Shown: positions 37,155 to 44,947 of the stretch, in pieces
Layout of the letters: every line of letters begins with the position of its first letter
Position numbering within the stretch: position 1 is the first letter of the stretch
Assembly (NCBI RefSeq): GCF_002975175.1
Contig: NZ_PCNZ01000014.1
Location: 1 to 64,000, forward strand
Length of the DNA: 64,000 nucleotides
Reading direction: 5' to 3'
Source of the DNA: Bacillus sp. MYb209
Lineage (GTDB): Bacteria > Bacillota > Bacilli > Bacillales > Bacillaceae_G
Position numbers and translations under genes: made by a program
The notes under the pieces: model-generated
What the model was told of the DNA's origin: nothing
The model's database searches: none
Seen by the model: only the letters and a program-made list of their open reading frames with translations

Positions 37155-37493
37155 ATGCGAAGAAAGAGAAATCATCATTTTAAAAGTGGTGAAAAAAACG
37201 AAGAGTATGCAGCTGAAATATCTCCAGCTGGTATTCCGATTAGACATGAGCGCAAAGAAATTGCAAATGAAATAGAAGGTACAAATACCGGTGCAATGAT
37301 AGGCTATGTCGCATTATTTCTTTCGTTATTCTCCATTGCTTTTTATCCTGTTACACTCGGCTCCCTTGCTATTTTAGTTGGCTTATTAGCTGTCAATTTT
37401 GGAGCGAGAACACTTGGATATACCGCAATTGGTTTTGGCAGTTTTTCTGTTTTATTCACTTTACTATATCCGCTTGCTTTATCAGCGTTTTAA
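37155..37493 (+). CDS. Small membrane protein with two hydrophobic segments
   Basis: A 112-residue protein: ~45 polar residues (basic start RRKRNHHFKSG), then two hydrophobic segments joined by VNFGARTLGYTAIG. The pattern resembles DUF4190-type membrane proteins. GAGAGGG supports ATG 37155. Function unknown. Confidence 0.72.
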   Translation: MRRKRNHHFKSGEKNEEYAAEISPAGIPIRHERKEIANEIEGTNTGAMIGYVALFLSLFSIAFYPVTLGSLAILVGLLAVNFGARTLGYTAIGFGSFSVLFTLLYPLALSAF

Positions 37494-37526
37494 AAAAAAA
37501 CACACCAAGTTATACTTGGTGTGTTC
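37490..37526. terminator. Convergent terminator
   Basis: Arms AACACACCAAGT / ACTTGGTGTGTT flanked by an A-run; shared by the membrane protein gene and the zinc-ribbon gene on the opposite strand. Confidence 0.9.
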
Positions 37527-37740
37527 ATTCATGATACAACATGATATGACCGCATCCACAACAATGCTTCGCTGTAATTTCTTGAAAAACCGGATAATTT
37601 TCTTCATCTCTATGCTCAATAAACACCTTTTCAAATCGGTACATGTTTGGCGCATATGCCCAATCTTGTTTCGTACGCGCATATAATGTTGAAGAAAAAA
37701 ACTCCTCACCACCACAAACGATACATCCCTTTTTCATCAA
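37525..37740 (-). CDS. Small zinc-ribbon protein
   Basis: A 71-residue soluble protein with two cysteine pairs, CIVCGG near the start and CCGCGH near the end, which should bind one zinc. The middle part is variable. No function known; it is probably a nucleic-acid- or protein-binding adaptor. The start follows an AGGAGGGG site. Confidence 0.75.
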   Translation of the reverse strand: MMKKGCIVCGGEEFFSSTLYARTKQDWAYAPNMYRFEKVFIEHRDEENYPVFQEITAKHCCGCGHIMLYHE

Positions 37741-37786
37741 TACCCCTCCTATGCTTGTCTTACTTCATCTATATGAACATAAGCAT

Positions 37787-37816
37787 AAAAAAAAGACCTT
37801 CTATTACTAGAAAGTC
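37787..37816 (-). terminator. Terminator overlapping the end of the next gene
   Basis: On the minus strand AGACTTTCT / AGAAGGTCT form a stem followed by eight T. The first arm lies in the last codons of the gene ending at 37807. Confidence 0.7.
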
Positions 37817-38127
37817 TTCTCTGAAACAAAAAGAAATGTACCGAATATACCTACTCCGCTATATTCTTTCGTAACACCAGCTTCTGTTTTATACGTTTGC
37901 TTTACAGTCATAAAGAAAACACCATTTCGTGCATCAATACTTTCAAACTGTAATTTCTCTTTTTTTCCATCTACATTTTGCGTGCATTCAAAGCTACTCT
38001 CGTCACATTTCAATGCATACTTATCCTCTAAATACAATTTAAAATCTGATTCTTTCGGACAAGTTATAAGTAATATCGCCACGAGAATAATACTTACAAT
38101 ACCCACAATTGTATAATATTTCTTCAT
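37807..38127 (-). CDS. Membrane-anchored hypothetical protein (DUF4359-like)
   Basis: A 106-residue protein with an N-terminal hydrophobic anchor (TIVGIVSIILVAILLIT) and an outer domain with three cysteines. TCPKESDFKLYLEDKY and GVGIFGTFLFVSE fit the DUF4359 pattern as I remember it. The Cys after the anchor is preceded by Thr, so a lipobox is doubtful. AAAGGAG favours the start at 38127. Confidence 0.65.
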   Translation of the reverse strand: MKKYYTIVGIVSIILVAILLITCPKESDFKLYLEDKYALKCDESSFECTQNVDGKKEKLQFESIDARNGVFFMTVKQTYKTEAGVTKEYSGVGIFGTFLFVSEKTF

Positions 38128-38178
38128 TTGTTCTCCTTTCAAAAGACAAGAAAACTTGACTTCATGCGCCAAGTTTTC

Positions 38179-39009
38179 TTAGTCTACAACCCATTGCCAC
38201 TCTTGTTCTTTCTTATCAAAAATGAGCCAACCCGTTTCTGTTGCTTCCGCTTTCAATTCATCAATATTATCTAGTACCTCATCCGTACTTTCGAATGATC
38301 CTACTACATATACCGGAATTTCAAGACCTCTTCTCGACTCAATTTTCCCCGCTAAATCAATGTATAACCCATCTTCCATTAACGGCATAAGCCCAAGGAT
38401 AACTTCCTTTGAAATTGCTGGGAAAATTTTTGATTTTTGGAAGAAAGTAAAACGTTTCTTACCGAAAGCACCGAGTTTATAAGGAATGACTTTACTTAGC
38501 ATTCCTACAAAATCACCGATTCTACGGTAATACACTTTGTTGTACCAACCGTCATCATGTGAAAAATAAACGAATCTATTCTTCAACAACGGGAAGAACG
38601 TTCTTCCAAGTGGTTCTTTTTTGTGAGCCAAATATAATAATTCTGCAATTTCTTTTGGCTCTAACTCATCTAAATCGCTTGCATCATCGAAATCTACCCA
38701 ACAAAATTCATCAAATTCATCAATCTCTGCTTGAATGAGTTTATGTATGTTTTCTTCCTCAACATATTCAAATAAAGTATGATAATGAAAATCTGTCCAC
38801 TCAAAATTATGCTTTAAAAGCAATACTTGATGAAGCGGTGAAGGGATGTTACTTGCAAACTCTTTAAACGTAATTCCAGATGTAATAAAACAATGACCCC
38901 GACGATTACCATTAATATATATCATATTGTTTACTTGGTCAGATCCTCCAGACAAAGCACCTAGCCACCTTCGTTTTGTATGTTTCAATTCTATAGCATA
39001 TTTTAACAT
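38179..39009 (-). CDS. Conserved hypothetical protein
   Basis: A 276-residue soluble, acidic protein with no recognised domain. Features: aromatic and acidic central region (EFCWVDFDDASDLDELEPKE) and a C-terminal WLIFDKKEQEWQWVV. No clear ribosome site precedes the start at 39009; an ATG six codons upstream and a later ATG (residue 29 from here) with GGAGG are alternatives. Function unknown. Confidence 0.65.
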   Translation of the reverse strand: MLKYAIELKHTKRRWLGALSGGSDQVNNMIYINGNRRGHCFITSGITFKEFASNIPSPLHQVLLLKHNFEWTDFHYHTLFEYVEEENIHKLIQAEIDEFDEFCWVDFDDASDLDELEPKEIAELLYLAHKKEPLGRTFFPLLKNRFVYFSHDDGWYNKVYYRRIGDFVGMLSKVIPYKLGAFGKKRFTFFQKSKIFPAISKEVILGLMPLMEDGLYIDLAGKIESRRGLEIPVYVVGSFESTDEVLDNIDELKAEATETGWLIFDKKEQEWQWVVD

Positions 39010-39085
39010 GAAAAATTTTAGAAACATAGAAAAAACTTCAAAAACTATTTACAATTTCATGTGTTTTATTACATACTGATTACAA

Positions 39086-39117
39086 GAAAAAACGCCTGCT
39101 CATAAGCAGGCGTTTTT
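39086..39117 (-). terminator. Terminator of gerW
   Basis: Perfect 13-base arms AAAAACGCCTGCT / AGCAGGCGTTTTT with a four-base loop, ending at the gerW stop codon. Confidence 0.92.
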
Positions 39118-39541
39118 AAAGGATATCATCTGGATTTTGAGGGTGATGATTCCCCTCTTTTTTTTCATCTTTTTGGAACATCGATTGGATTTTATCGATT
39201 GTTTGTGGAGCTAATTCAATTATTTTTTCTGCTAAATGTGTCGCATTTTGTAAATGAAGAATATTTACCCCGTCTTTATTCACGACTAGAAATGCTACTG
39301 GTGTAATTGACACACCACCCGCACTACCACCACCAAATGCAGGGGTACCGTTTGCTCTTTGTCCATCATTCGTCTGGAAATCAGAACCTCCTGCTCCAAA
39401 ACCGAACGCTACTTTAGAAACTGTTAACACTACACCACCGTCAGCCGTTTGAACAGGCTCTCCAACAATCGTATTTACATCGACCATTTCCTTCAAATTT
39501 TCCATTGCTGCTTTCATTAATCCTTGAATTGGATGATCCAC
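39116..39541 (-). CDS. gerW: GerW family sporulation protein (YtfJ)
   Basis: A 141-residue protein of the GerW/YtfJ family, needed for normal spore germination in Bacillus. Hallmarks are HPIQGLMKAAMENLKEMVDVNTIVG, VSKVAFGFGAGGSD and the Gly-rich FGGGSAGGVSITPVAFLVV. The charged tail (DEKKEGNHHPQ) is typical. It lies 134 bases left of, and divergent from, the interrupted acetyltransferase gene. Confidence 0.92.
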   Translation of the reverse strand: MDHPIQGLMKAAMENLKEMVDVNTIVGEPVQTADGGVVLTVSKVAFGFGAGGSDFQTNDGQRANGTPAFGGGSAGGVSITPVAFLVVNKDGVNILHLQNATHLAEKIIELAPQTIDKIQSMFQKDEKKEGNHHPQNPDDIL

Positions 39542-39674
39542 CGTTCATAACCTCCTTTGTCATATCTTTCCTAGTTTTTCCGAAAGTTTGTGAACTAAAC
39601 ATAAAATTTTATATTGATTTCAAAAATAAAAAAGTTATAATATTTAGAAAAATAAAAAAAGAGGTCGATTCGTT

Positions 39675-40289
39675 ATGATACGAAAATTAACAAAGAAAGA
39701 TCATGAACAAGTATTTTCTTTTCTAAAAGAAGAAGCAGCCCTTAACTTATTTATCATTGGAGATATTGAAGCTTTCGGTTATCATACAGATTTTCAAGAA
39801 TTATGGGGAACATTCGAAGAGAACGGGACATTAAAATCAATTTTACTCCGCTTCCATGATGCATTTATACCGTACAGTAAAGAAGATTTTGTTGTCTCTG
39901 ACTATGAGGCACTTCTTTCCGCATATAAGCCGCTTAAACTCTCTGGCAAGTCAACAATAGTAGAAAGATTTGAAACTGTTCAAAATATACAACTAGGTGC
40001 CAAAAATGAAATGCATTTTTGCGAATGTCTAAATGACAACAACTTACCTAGCATGCCTGTTCAAGAAACTATTAAACTTGCCTCACTAGATGATGTAGAG
40101 CGAATTATGCAATTACGAAGTAACATCGCTGAATTCCCAGCTGCTACTGAATCAGAGAAAATGTTAAGGCAAGCTATCGAAACAAATACAGGACGTACAT
40201 ACTTTATTGAAAAAGACGGTGCACTCATCGCATCCGCCTCTACATCCGCTGAAAATTCATTATCCGCTATGGTAGGACAGGCGAGTTAA
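39675..40289 (+). pseudogene. GNAT acetyltransferase, 5' part, interrupted by the element
   Basis: The N-terminal ~200 residues of a GNAT acetyltransferase (LTKKDHEQVFSFLKEEAALNLFIIGDIE). At codon 200 the reading frame enters attL and soon stops in element DNA (40287-40289). The acetyl-CoA-binding motif RGNGYA lies beyond the element at 51361-51547. Joining 39675-40273 to 51361-51547 restores one open frame of 262 codons reading SAM-V-V-GVCTHPNYRGNGYAS. The left product therefore lacks the cofactor site and should be inactive while the element is integrated. Confidence 0.93.
40233..40273 (+). repeat. attL: 41-bp direct repeat
   Basis: Identical at all 41 bases to 51320-51360; flanking bases differ on both sides. 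It begins TCCGCCTCTACATCCGCTGA and ends TATCCGCTATGGT, and contains ATCCGCT twice. It is coding sequence of the acetyltransferase gene, so the element carries its own copy of this stretch and would restore the gene on excision. Confidence 0.95.
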
Positions 40290-40310
40290 TCCCCCCGAGG
40301 CAGGACAAGC

Positions 40311-40389
40311 CTCACAAGGTTTAGCTGAATGGTTATCTATGACAGAAACAATATTCTCACAAGAGACCACTTTCTAGGTTACTCACAAG
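40311..40389 (+). promoter_or_regulatory. Three CTCACAAG sites near attL
   Basis: CTCACAAG occurs at 40311-40318, 40356-40363 and 40382-40389, all in the same orientation, between attL and the integrase gene. Two more copies lie near attR. Short repeated sites at both ends of an element are typical of arm-type binding sites for tyrosine integrases. Confidence 0.6.
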
Positions 40390-40418
40390 TAGCCTATGGA
40401 GGTGGTCTTTTTGTGCGT
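40363..40418 (+). terminator. Hairpin between attL and int
   Basis: An imperfect long stem (GACCACTTTCTAGGTTACT with AGTAGCCTATGGAGGTGGTC) is followed by TTTTTG. It may shield the integrase gene from acetyltransferase-promoter readthrough. Confidence 0.55.
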
Positions 40419-40436
40419 ACTCAAGGAGGAGACTAA

Positions 40437-41354
40437 ATGGTACTACTTAGATTTATGATAAAGGATTACCTAGAGGATAAAGAACTTAGTGGACTCGCAC
40501 CGAGAACGATACAGAGCTATCGAGATACACTTAATGAGTTTTCTCGCTGGCTCACTACCGAGAGGGAGATCGTTAACATTGAGGACATTACTCCACCAGT
40601 TATTAAGAGCTACCTCCTCTACTGTTCCAAGGAGAGAGGAAACACAGTGGTCACTCGTAACGGTAAGCTCCAACACTTGAAGACATTCTTTAGGTACCTA
40701 GAGGATGAGGACATTATAGAGATCCGCAGCAATCCCACTAACAAGATTAAGCCTGGTAAGACGGACAAGACTATCAAGGTGTACTCCGATGAACAGATAA
40801 AGCAGATGCTTAGATACTACAGGAGGATGCGCTCTCGAGAAAACACGTTGTATAGCTACAGAGGACACACAATCATAGTTATCCTCGCTGGTACCGGTAT
40901 AAGACTAGGTGAGCTTATCTCCATGAGGTGGGACTCTGTGGATCTACTCAATAAGACAATCACAGTCTTTGGAAAGAACCGTAAGAGTTTGTCTACTCCG
41001 TTAACCGAGAAGGTCACTCGTGAGCTATACGAGTACAGGTTATTCTGCGAGGGGTTCTACAAAAGGTTACCTGAGTATGTGTTTACTGACAACCGAGGTA
41101 AACAGTTGACACCGAATGCTATCAAACTTACATTCTCTAGGCTATCTCAAAGGGTAGGCTTTAAGACTACAGCTCACATGTTTAGACATACCTATGCAAG
41201 TAATTCCCTGAAAGCTGGAATGGATATTTACACTTTGAGTAAGCTCATGCACCACTCTCAGATAAGGACTACCGAGATGTACCTACACGCTTTCGGCAAC
41301 TCACTAGCTGAATCTAACGATAAGTATAACCCACTAAACAGGTTCGACTTTTAA
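40437..41354 (+). CDS. int: Tyrosine recombinase / integrase
   Basis: A 305-residue integrase. The N-terminal SAM-like core-binding domain spans about residues 1-100 (LAPRTIQSYRDTLNEFSRWL). The catalytic domain shows Arg in TGIRLGELISMRW, the H-x-x-R box HMFRHTYASN, His in LMHHSQI and the nucleophile in TEMYLHAF. AGGAGG ends nine bases before the ATG. Position next to attL and the acetyltransferase target shows that it mediates integration and probably excision. No obvious excisionase neighbour; one of the small ORFs could serve. Confidence 0.95.
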   Translation: MVLLRFMIKDYLEDKELSGLAPRTIQSYRDTLNEFSRWLTTEREIVNIEDITPPVIKSYLLYCSKERGNTVVTRNGKLQHLKTFFRYLEDEDIIEIRSNPTNKIKPGKTDKTIKVYSDEQIKQMLRYYRRMRSRENTLYSYRGHTIIVILAGTGIRLGELISMRWDSVDLLNKTITVFGKNRKSLSTPLTEKVTRELYEYRLFCEGFYKRLPEYVFTDNRGKQLTPNAIKLTFSRLSQRVGFKTTAHMFRHTYASNSLKAGMDIYTLSKLMHHSQIRTTEMYLHAFGNSLAESNDKYNPLNRFDF

Positions 41355-41366
41355 GGCAATATAAAA

Positions 41367-41402
41367 GAGCCCTGCTTCTAGTTTGGCGACCAGACAGGAC
41401 TC
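41367..41402 (+). terminator. Hairpin with TTGGCG loop after int
   Basis: GAG-CCTG-TCT-GT pairs with AC-AGA-CAGG-CTC, with small bulges, around the hexaloop TTGGCG (41383-41388). No T-run follows. The same loop tops the hairpin at 42865-42911. It may end the int transcript or be an RNA-binding site. Confidence 0.5.
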
Positions 41403-41512
41403 TCTTACAACTACTAAAGAAACTCGAAGGAGCTTCCTTGTTTGCTATTGTATCATACTCATTGGTACTAGCTCAAGAGGTCTTCCTTCTTGATTATATA
41501 GGAGGAATAACT

Positions 41513-42212
41513 ATGAAGGAACTACGAAAGTATCAATCATTTAATTCAATTACTGAGATGGACAATTCTATTAGTGAATACCTGTCAGTGTACAAGCTTA
41601 AGGAGTCTGAATACACAGTACTATGGAAGATTGCTAGTTATAGTTGTAAATTTGTAGGAGTTAGCTACCTCAAAGTACAAACATTAGCTGATCTAGTACA
41701 TTACTCGTGTAGAGAGCTTTAAACCTGTCAAAGGTGGTCATTCAGCGTTCATTAATGTGATTAATCCCTTTGAGAGTCACACTGTTTTGTCACTCCAAGA
41801 GGAAGCTATAGAGCCTACTCCTGATTGTGCTGACGAGGTGCCAGCTCATACAGATACAATTACTTTTAAAACTAATCCTAAAGATAATAAACCATACGTA
41901 ACCCCTGAGTTAGATATCAATCATCTGGATGCTATCGGGGTTCCTACTCAGTTCTCTATAGCAGCATTACCTTATTTGGATGTACAAGCAGTCTATAAAC
42001 TTTGGAGCAAAGTACAAATGGCTGCCAAGAAACATGCTCCTGATTTGGTGGATACTGTAGAAATCGCTGTCTCATCTGTACGAGCTAGTGTGCTTGCCAA
42101 CAAGGTTAAACGTGTACGTGATTTTACTGGTTACTTCTATGGAGTTCTGGCCCAGAAGTTATCTACTGCTCAACGATCTCTTAAGTGTAAACTTTTCAAC
42201 TTCCTTCAGTAG
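41513..42212 (+). pseudogene. Broken helix-turn-helix protein of mobile-element type
   Basis: TAGGAGG precedes ATG 41513, which opens 69 codons (MKELRKYQSFNSITEMDNSIS ... LKVQTLADLVHYS) and then stops. A second frame, open from 41697 to 42212, continues with ESFKPVKGGHSAFINVINPFES and ends GYFYGVLAQKL. Firmicute mobile elements carry a protein family with just these two parts joined by a recognition helix and wing (a KRTVQRALKKLEELGIIKR-like stretch) that is missing here. I infer an internal deletion plus frameshift. Comparison is from memory. The DNA-binding function is probably lost. Confidence 0.62.
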
Positions 42213-42667
42213 CATTACTGTAGGTAATAATCCCTGCTATCTGGTTGCTGTCCTATCTCGGTTAACCCCAGAGGTAGCATCTGTCCAGTAATGCTCGATG
42301 GGTTACACCTGTTAGCATTCAATCTGGTTATTGTCCGTTCTCTGCAGGTACAAGGTACTAAACAATGTTTCGACCCTTGGAGCTGGCAAACGATATAGCA
42401 TGCTCGATGGATTACCCGTTAAAATTGTTAACGGTATAAATGACCTCTCAAATCGGCTTTTACGAACTCGTAGGAGGACGACTAATACATTTACACCAAT
42501 ACAGGCTATCTCTCGTGTATGAGCCTCGTATGGTGTCTAGTTAGATGGGGAAATGTTTTCCCTTTCTAAGTGAGATTTTCTCACTCAGAGAAAAAGCTCA
42601 ACAAAAGGGTTGCGCAACTTCTTTAGGCTGTGTTAAGATAAATTCAACAGCAAGGGAGGTGACAAAC
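42213..42667. other. Gene-poor stretch with short repeats
   Basis: About 450 bases without a credible gene. It holds two imperfect copies each of ATGCTCGATGGRTTAC (42291, 42400) and ATCTGGTT-N2-TGTCC (near 42238 and 42318). TTGCGC and TTAAGAT near 42610 and 42632 could be a promoter for the next gene. Possibly decayed coding DNA. Confidence 0.45.
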
Positions 42668-42856
42668 TTGCAAGAGAAACAACTTAGGTACTTCACACGT
42701 ATTATGGATGCCTACTCGCTAGACTCCATTGAGGAAGCGCAAAGGTTTTACAAGCTGTTTAGCGCTCTCAAGTTATTACCACAGAGTAAGCGAAAAGAAC
42801 TAGTGGAGATCGCTTTTGAGCGTATCAACGAAGGAAAATCTATAGTAGATAAGTGA
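42668..42856 (+). CDS. Small helical protein, unknown
   Basis: A 62-residue protein starting with TTG after GGGAGGTGACAAAC. It is predicted to be all-helical and charged (EKQLRYFTRIMDAYSLDS, SKRKELVEIAFERINEG). An open frame reaches back to 42545 but lacks a ribosome site. Size and position would suit an excisionase or regulator, but no motif supports that. Confidence 0.6.
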   Translation: MQEKQLRYFTRIMDAYSLDSIEEAQRFYKLFSALKLLPQSKRKELVEIAFERINEGKSIVDK

Positions 42857-42864
42857 AACACAAA

Positions 42865-42911
42865 TAGCCCTACCCAGTAGTAAACTTTGGCGAGTTCACT
42901 GGATAAGGCTA
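42865..42911 (+). other. Stem-loop with TTGGCG loop
   Basis: TAGCC, CCAGT and AACT pair with AGTT, ACTGG and GGCTA around the hexaloop TTGGCG (42887-42892). There is no T-run. It lies nine bases after the stop of the previous gene and is the second occurrence of this loop in the element. Confidence 0.5.
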
Positions 42912-42919
42912 CGCAATTC

Positions 42920-42986
42920 AGTCGAACCTATAAGGCTCTTTCCTCCCTATGGTATCACGAGCAGGAATAGCTGTAAAGGTTCGACT
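42920..42986 (+). other. Long stem-loop in front of a 34-codon ORF
   Basis: AGTCGAACCTATAAGGCT (42920-42937) pairs with AGCTGTAAAGGTTCGACT (42969-42986) with few mismatches, enclosing a 31-base region that can pair further. It ends five bases before AGGAGG of the following small gene, so it could influence that gene's translation. Confidence 0.55.
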
Positions 42987-43004
42987 CCACAGGAGGCGAA
43001 TAAG

Positions 43005-43109
43005 TTGAAACTTAAAGATTGGGTTAAATCAACCTTGGTAGCTGGCGGCAGTATAAGCTTTCTTTACGCAGCTGGTTACATTGTTTCACTCATGATTGTA
43101 CACCTGTAG
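43005..43109 (+). CDS. 34-residue membrane peptide
   Basis: AGGAGGCGAATAAG precedes a TTG start. The product begins MKLKDWVKS and then has one hydrophobic segment (LVAGGSISFLYAAGYIVSLMIV), ending in HL. A basic start with a single helix resembles small toxin or holin-like peptides, but no family is recognised. Confidence 0.5.
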   Translation: MKLKDWVKSTLVAGGSISFLYAAGYIVSLMIVHL

Positions 43110-43159
43110 TATTACCTGTCTCGTGTCAACAAATAAAAACTAAAGGGAGAGATTATTTT

Positions 43160-43381
43160 ATGACAACAAATACTATTCAACCAACTAATTTAGATATCGT
43201 TATGGAGGAGATTGACACCCTAGTATCTAACTTCCAAGACTCACTATCTCGTATCACTAATAAAGTTTGCAAAGTAGATACATTCCAACTAGGCCTTACG
43301 TATGTAGTTATCTTACGAGCTGGCAAAATCTCTAAGACTCTTAGTTTTAATTTAAATGAAGTAACTGAGGAGAACTTTTAA
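43160..43381 (+). CDS. Small hypothetical protein
   Basis: A 73-residue soluble protein starting after AAAGGGAGAG. The N-terminal half is helical (DIVMEEIDTLVSNFQDSLSRI) and the C-terminal half beta-like. No family recognised. It is the last rightward gene of the left part of the element and is followed by a terminator. Confidence 0.6.
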   Translation: MTTNTIQPTNLDIVMEEIDTLVSNFQDSLSRITNKVCKVDTFQLGLTYVVILRAGKISKTLSFNLNEVTEENF

Positions 43382-43401
43382 CTCAAGAAGTAATAACCCA
43401 C

Positions 43402-43428
43402 GAGCTGGCTCCCTGAGTCGGCTCTTTT
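43402..43428 (+). terminator. Terminator between converging element genes
   Basis: A nine-pair stem GAGCTGGCT / AGTCGGCTC (two wobble pairs) with loop CCCTG is followed by TTTT. It separates the rightward left-end genes from the leftward capsid module. Confidence 0.75.
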
Positions 43429-43465
43429 GCTTTCCTCCTCAGGGTTACCAATATGGTAATTGAAA

Positions 43466-43804
43466 TTATAGTTTGTGCACTCGTTGAAACCAATTAGATA
43501 ACTCTTGAGCTTGCTGTTTATCTATCGCAAACCCCCTAGTCATCCCCTTTGATTCAATTTCAATACCGAAATAACCATCGTTCAGAGGGCGAATTCTCAA
43601 TAAATCTCCTCCAAGATCTAACAACTCAGCCATCTCTCCATTACTTAAGATTCTCATAAACTCACGAGCTCTGTTTCTTGAGAATACACAATGGATAAAA
43701 CGTCCGTAGTCATCATCCTTAATTGTAAAATACATTGAACCTAAGATAAGCTCTACTTTTAGAGTTTGATTTGGAATACCTTTGTATATCAGCATGGGTA
43801 TCAT
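43466..43804 (-). CDS. Hypothetical protein at end of capsid module
   Basis: A 112-residue soluble protein, alpha/beta, with FIHCVFSRNRAREFMRIL and a C-terminal helix QQAQELSNWFQRV. AAAGGGGTGG precedes the ATG. The same frame stays open for another ~58 codons upstream but without a usable start. No family recognised. Confidence 0.65.
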   Translation of the reverse strand: MIPMLIYKGIPNQTLKVELILGSMYFTIKDDDYGRFIHCVFSRNRAREFMRILSNGEMAELLDLGGDLLRIRPLNDGYFGIEIESKGMTRGFAIDKQQAQELSNWFQRVHKL

Positions 43805-44096
43805 CTTACCACCCCTTTCTAACTTGATTATAGAGTAGTCAATCCCTCGTGTGAATACCTTTTGTGAGATTGGTCTACTGAGGTAATACTCGATGTTACC
43901 AATACGTATTTTCTCTGTAAGACTACATCCTACACGGACACCCTCCCCTATGTTTGTAATATCTAGAAACCAGAGGAGAGTTCGCTCTCATCGAGTATCC
44001 CTCCGAGTTAAAACATGAGCTAGCACAACTAAACAGCCCTATCTTTCAGGAGTTGTCCCTTGAGGATTAACTCCTCTATGGCGTCCTCATAAGCAT
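43805..44096. other. Gap between leftward element genes
   Basis: About 290 bases. The minus-strand frame of the gene ending at 43466 stays open back to about 43978 with protein-like sequence (GCSLTEKIRIGNIEYYL) but no start codon. On the plus strand 43960-44070 reads YLETRGEFALIEYPSELKHE before a stop. Neither can be called a gene; decayed coding DNA is likely. Confidence 0.4.
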
Positions 44097-44124
44097 AAAA
44101 AAAGGTAGCCCAGTTAGGCTACCT
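44097..44124 (-). terminator. Terminator of the terminase-side transcript
   Basis: AGGTAGCC / GGCTACCT with a six-base loop; on the minus strand followed by seven T. It overlaps the end of the 61-residue ORF. Confidence 0.9.
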
Positions 44125-44299
44125 CTACAGTTACATCTATTAATCGACCATCTATTGTATATCTAAAGTGGCGTTGATACTGCTTGATAATATCATGCTG
44201 CAAAGATCCACTACTGAGCTCGGTCTCTACAGTAAACCTCTGAATGTGTTTCTTGCCACCGTGATAGAACTCAACTATACAAGCGTACTTCACAAGCAT
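44114..44299 (-). CDS. Small hypothetical protein
   Basis: A 61-residue soluble protein (CIVEFYHGGKKHIQRFTVE ... RYTIDGRLIDVTVEV), predicted beta-rich. GAGGGGG lies only two bases before the ATG, so the GTG two codons later is an alternative start. It is the last gene before the terminator of the capsid module. Function unknown. Confidence 0.6.
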   Translation of the reverse strand: MLVKYACIVEFYHGGKKHIQRFTVETELSSGSLQHDIIKQYQRHFRYTIDGRLIDVTVEVA

Positions 44300-44314
44300 T
44301 CCCCCTCAGATGGT

Positions 44315-44734
44315 TTAGTTATCAAATAACATTGATGGATCAAACGTGTTAGGATTCTCAATATTCCCCTTAGACAAGCGGTACTTACGAGATAGTCCTA
44401 ACTCGTCTATTAACCTAATATAGCGACTCTCGAAGTCTGCCATACTTACCTTCTCATTGACTGCATACTCCATAGTTACATTCTTACGTCTAGCCTTAAT
44501 GAGGTTAATCAGAGCTAGGTCAAGTGTTTCTAAATCTAGCTTGTCCAACTCGTATTTCTCTTGGTAGTGTTCGAACGTTTCTTTATACCATTGGTTCTCC
44601 TCCTCTGTTAGGTCTGCTTTAAAGTCCTTCAGATACAACCCGTGAATGTAGTTACCTGGAGTTAGATTCTTGAGTGCCTTTGCTTTTCCCTCTGGAGTGC
44701 GTGGCCCTCCAGTCGGATTATGCGGTCTAGCCAT
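44315..44734 (-). CDS. Small-terminase-like protein
   Basis: A 139-residue protein. The N-terminus RPHNPTGGPRTPEGKAKALKN is a motif I associate with phage small-terminase and related packaging proteins (Gly/Pro/Lys-rich start), followed by a helical body with charged heptads (LDKLDLETLDLALINLIKARRK). AGGAGGGGAATTAAT supports ATG 44734. Its place downstream of capsid and protease fits a role in choosing DNA to package. No large terminase partner is encoded in the element. Assignment is by motif and context, not by alignment. Confidence 0.55.
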   Translation of the reverse strand: MARPHNPTGGPRTPEGKAKALKNLTPGNYIHGLYLKDFKADLTEEENQWYKETFEHYQEKYELDKLDLETLDLALINLIKARRKNVTMEYAVNEKVSMADFESRYIRLIDELGLSRKYRLSKGNIENPNTFDPSMLFDN

Positions 44735-44735
44735 A

Positions 44736-44933
44736 TTAATTCCCCTCCTTGTCAACTGAGAATAGTAATACAGATGTACTAGTCAGGTATACTGTCTTGT
44801 TAGTATCAACTGAGATAGGAAACAAGTCAGACTCCTCTCGTTCGATCCAGCTCATGAATTCAGCTAGCTTACCATCATCTATAGTTACTTCTAGAGTGCC
44901 ACCTGTTGGGGTTACAATCTTTACGTTGTTCAT
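44736..44933 (-). CDS. Small hypothetical protein of capsid module
   Basis: A 65-residue soluble protein, beta-rich (VKIVTPTGGTLEVTIDDGKL), ending one base before the terminase-like gene start. AGGAGGTAGATGACTA precedes it. Tight spacing implies one transcript with protease and terminase-like genes. Size would suit a head-decoration or connector protein, but there is no direct evidence. Confidence 0.6.
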   Translation of the reverse strand: MNNVKIVTPTGGTLEVTIDDGKLAEFMSWIEREESDLFPISVDTNKTVYLTSTSVLLFSVDKEGN

Positions 44934-44947
44934 TAGTCATCTACCTC

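Noticed and set aside
42213-42667. Frames at 42088-42291 and 42331-42522 as genes
   Set aside because: Basic, low-quality sequences without ribosome sites; the first overlaps the C-terminal part of the broken HTH gene.
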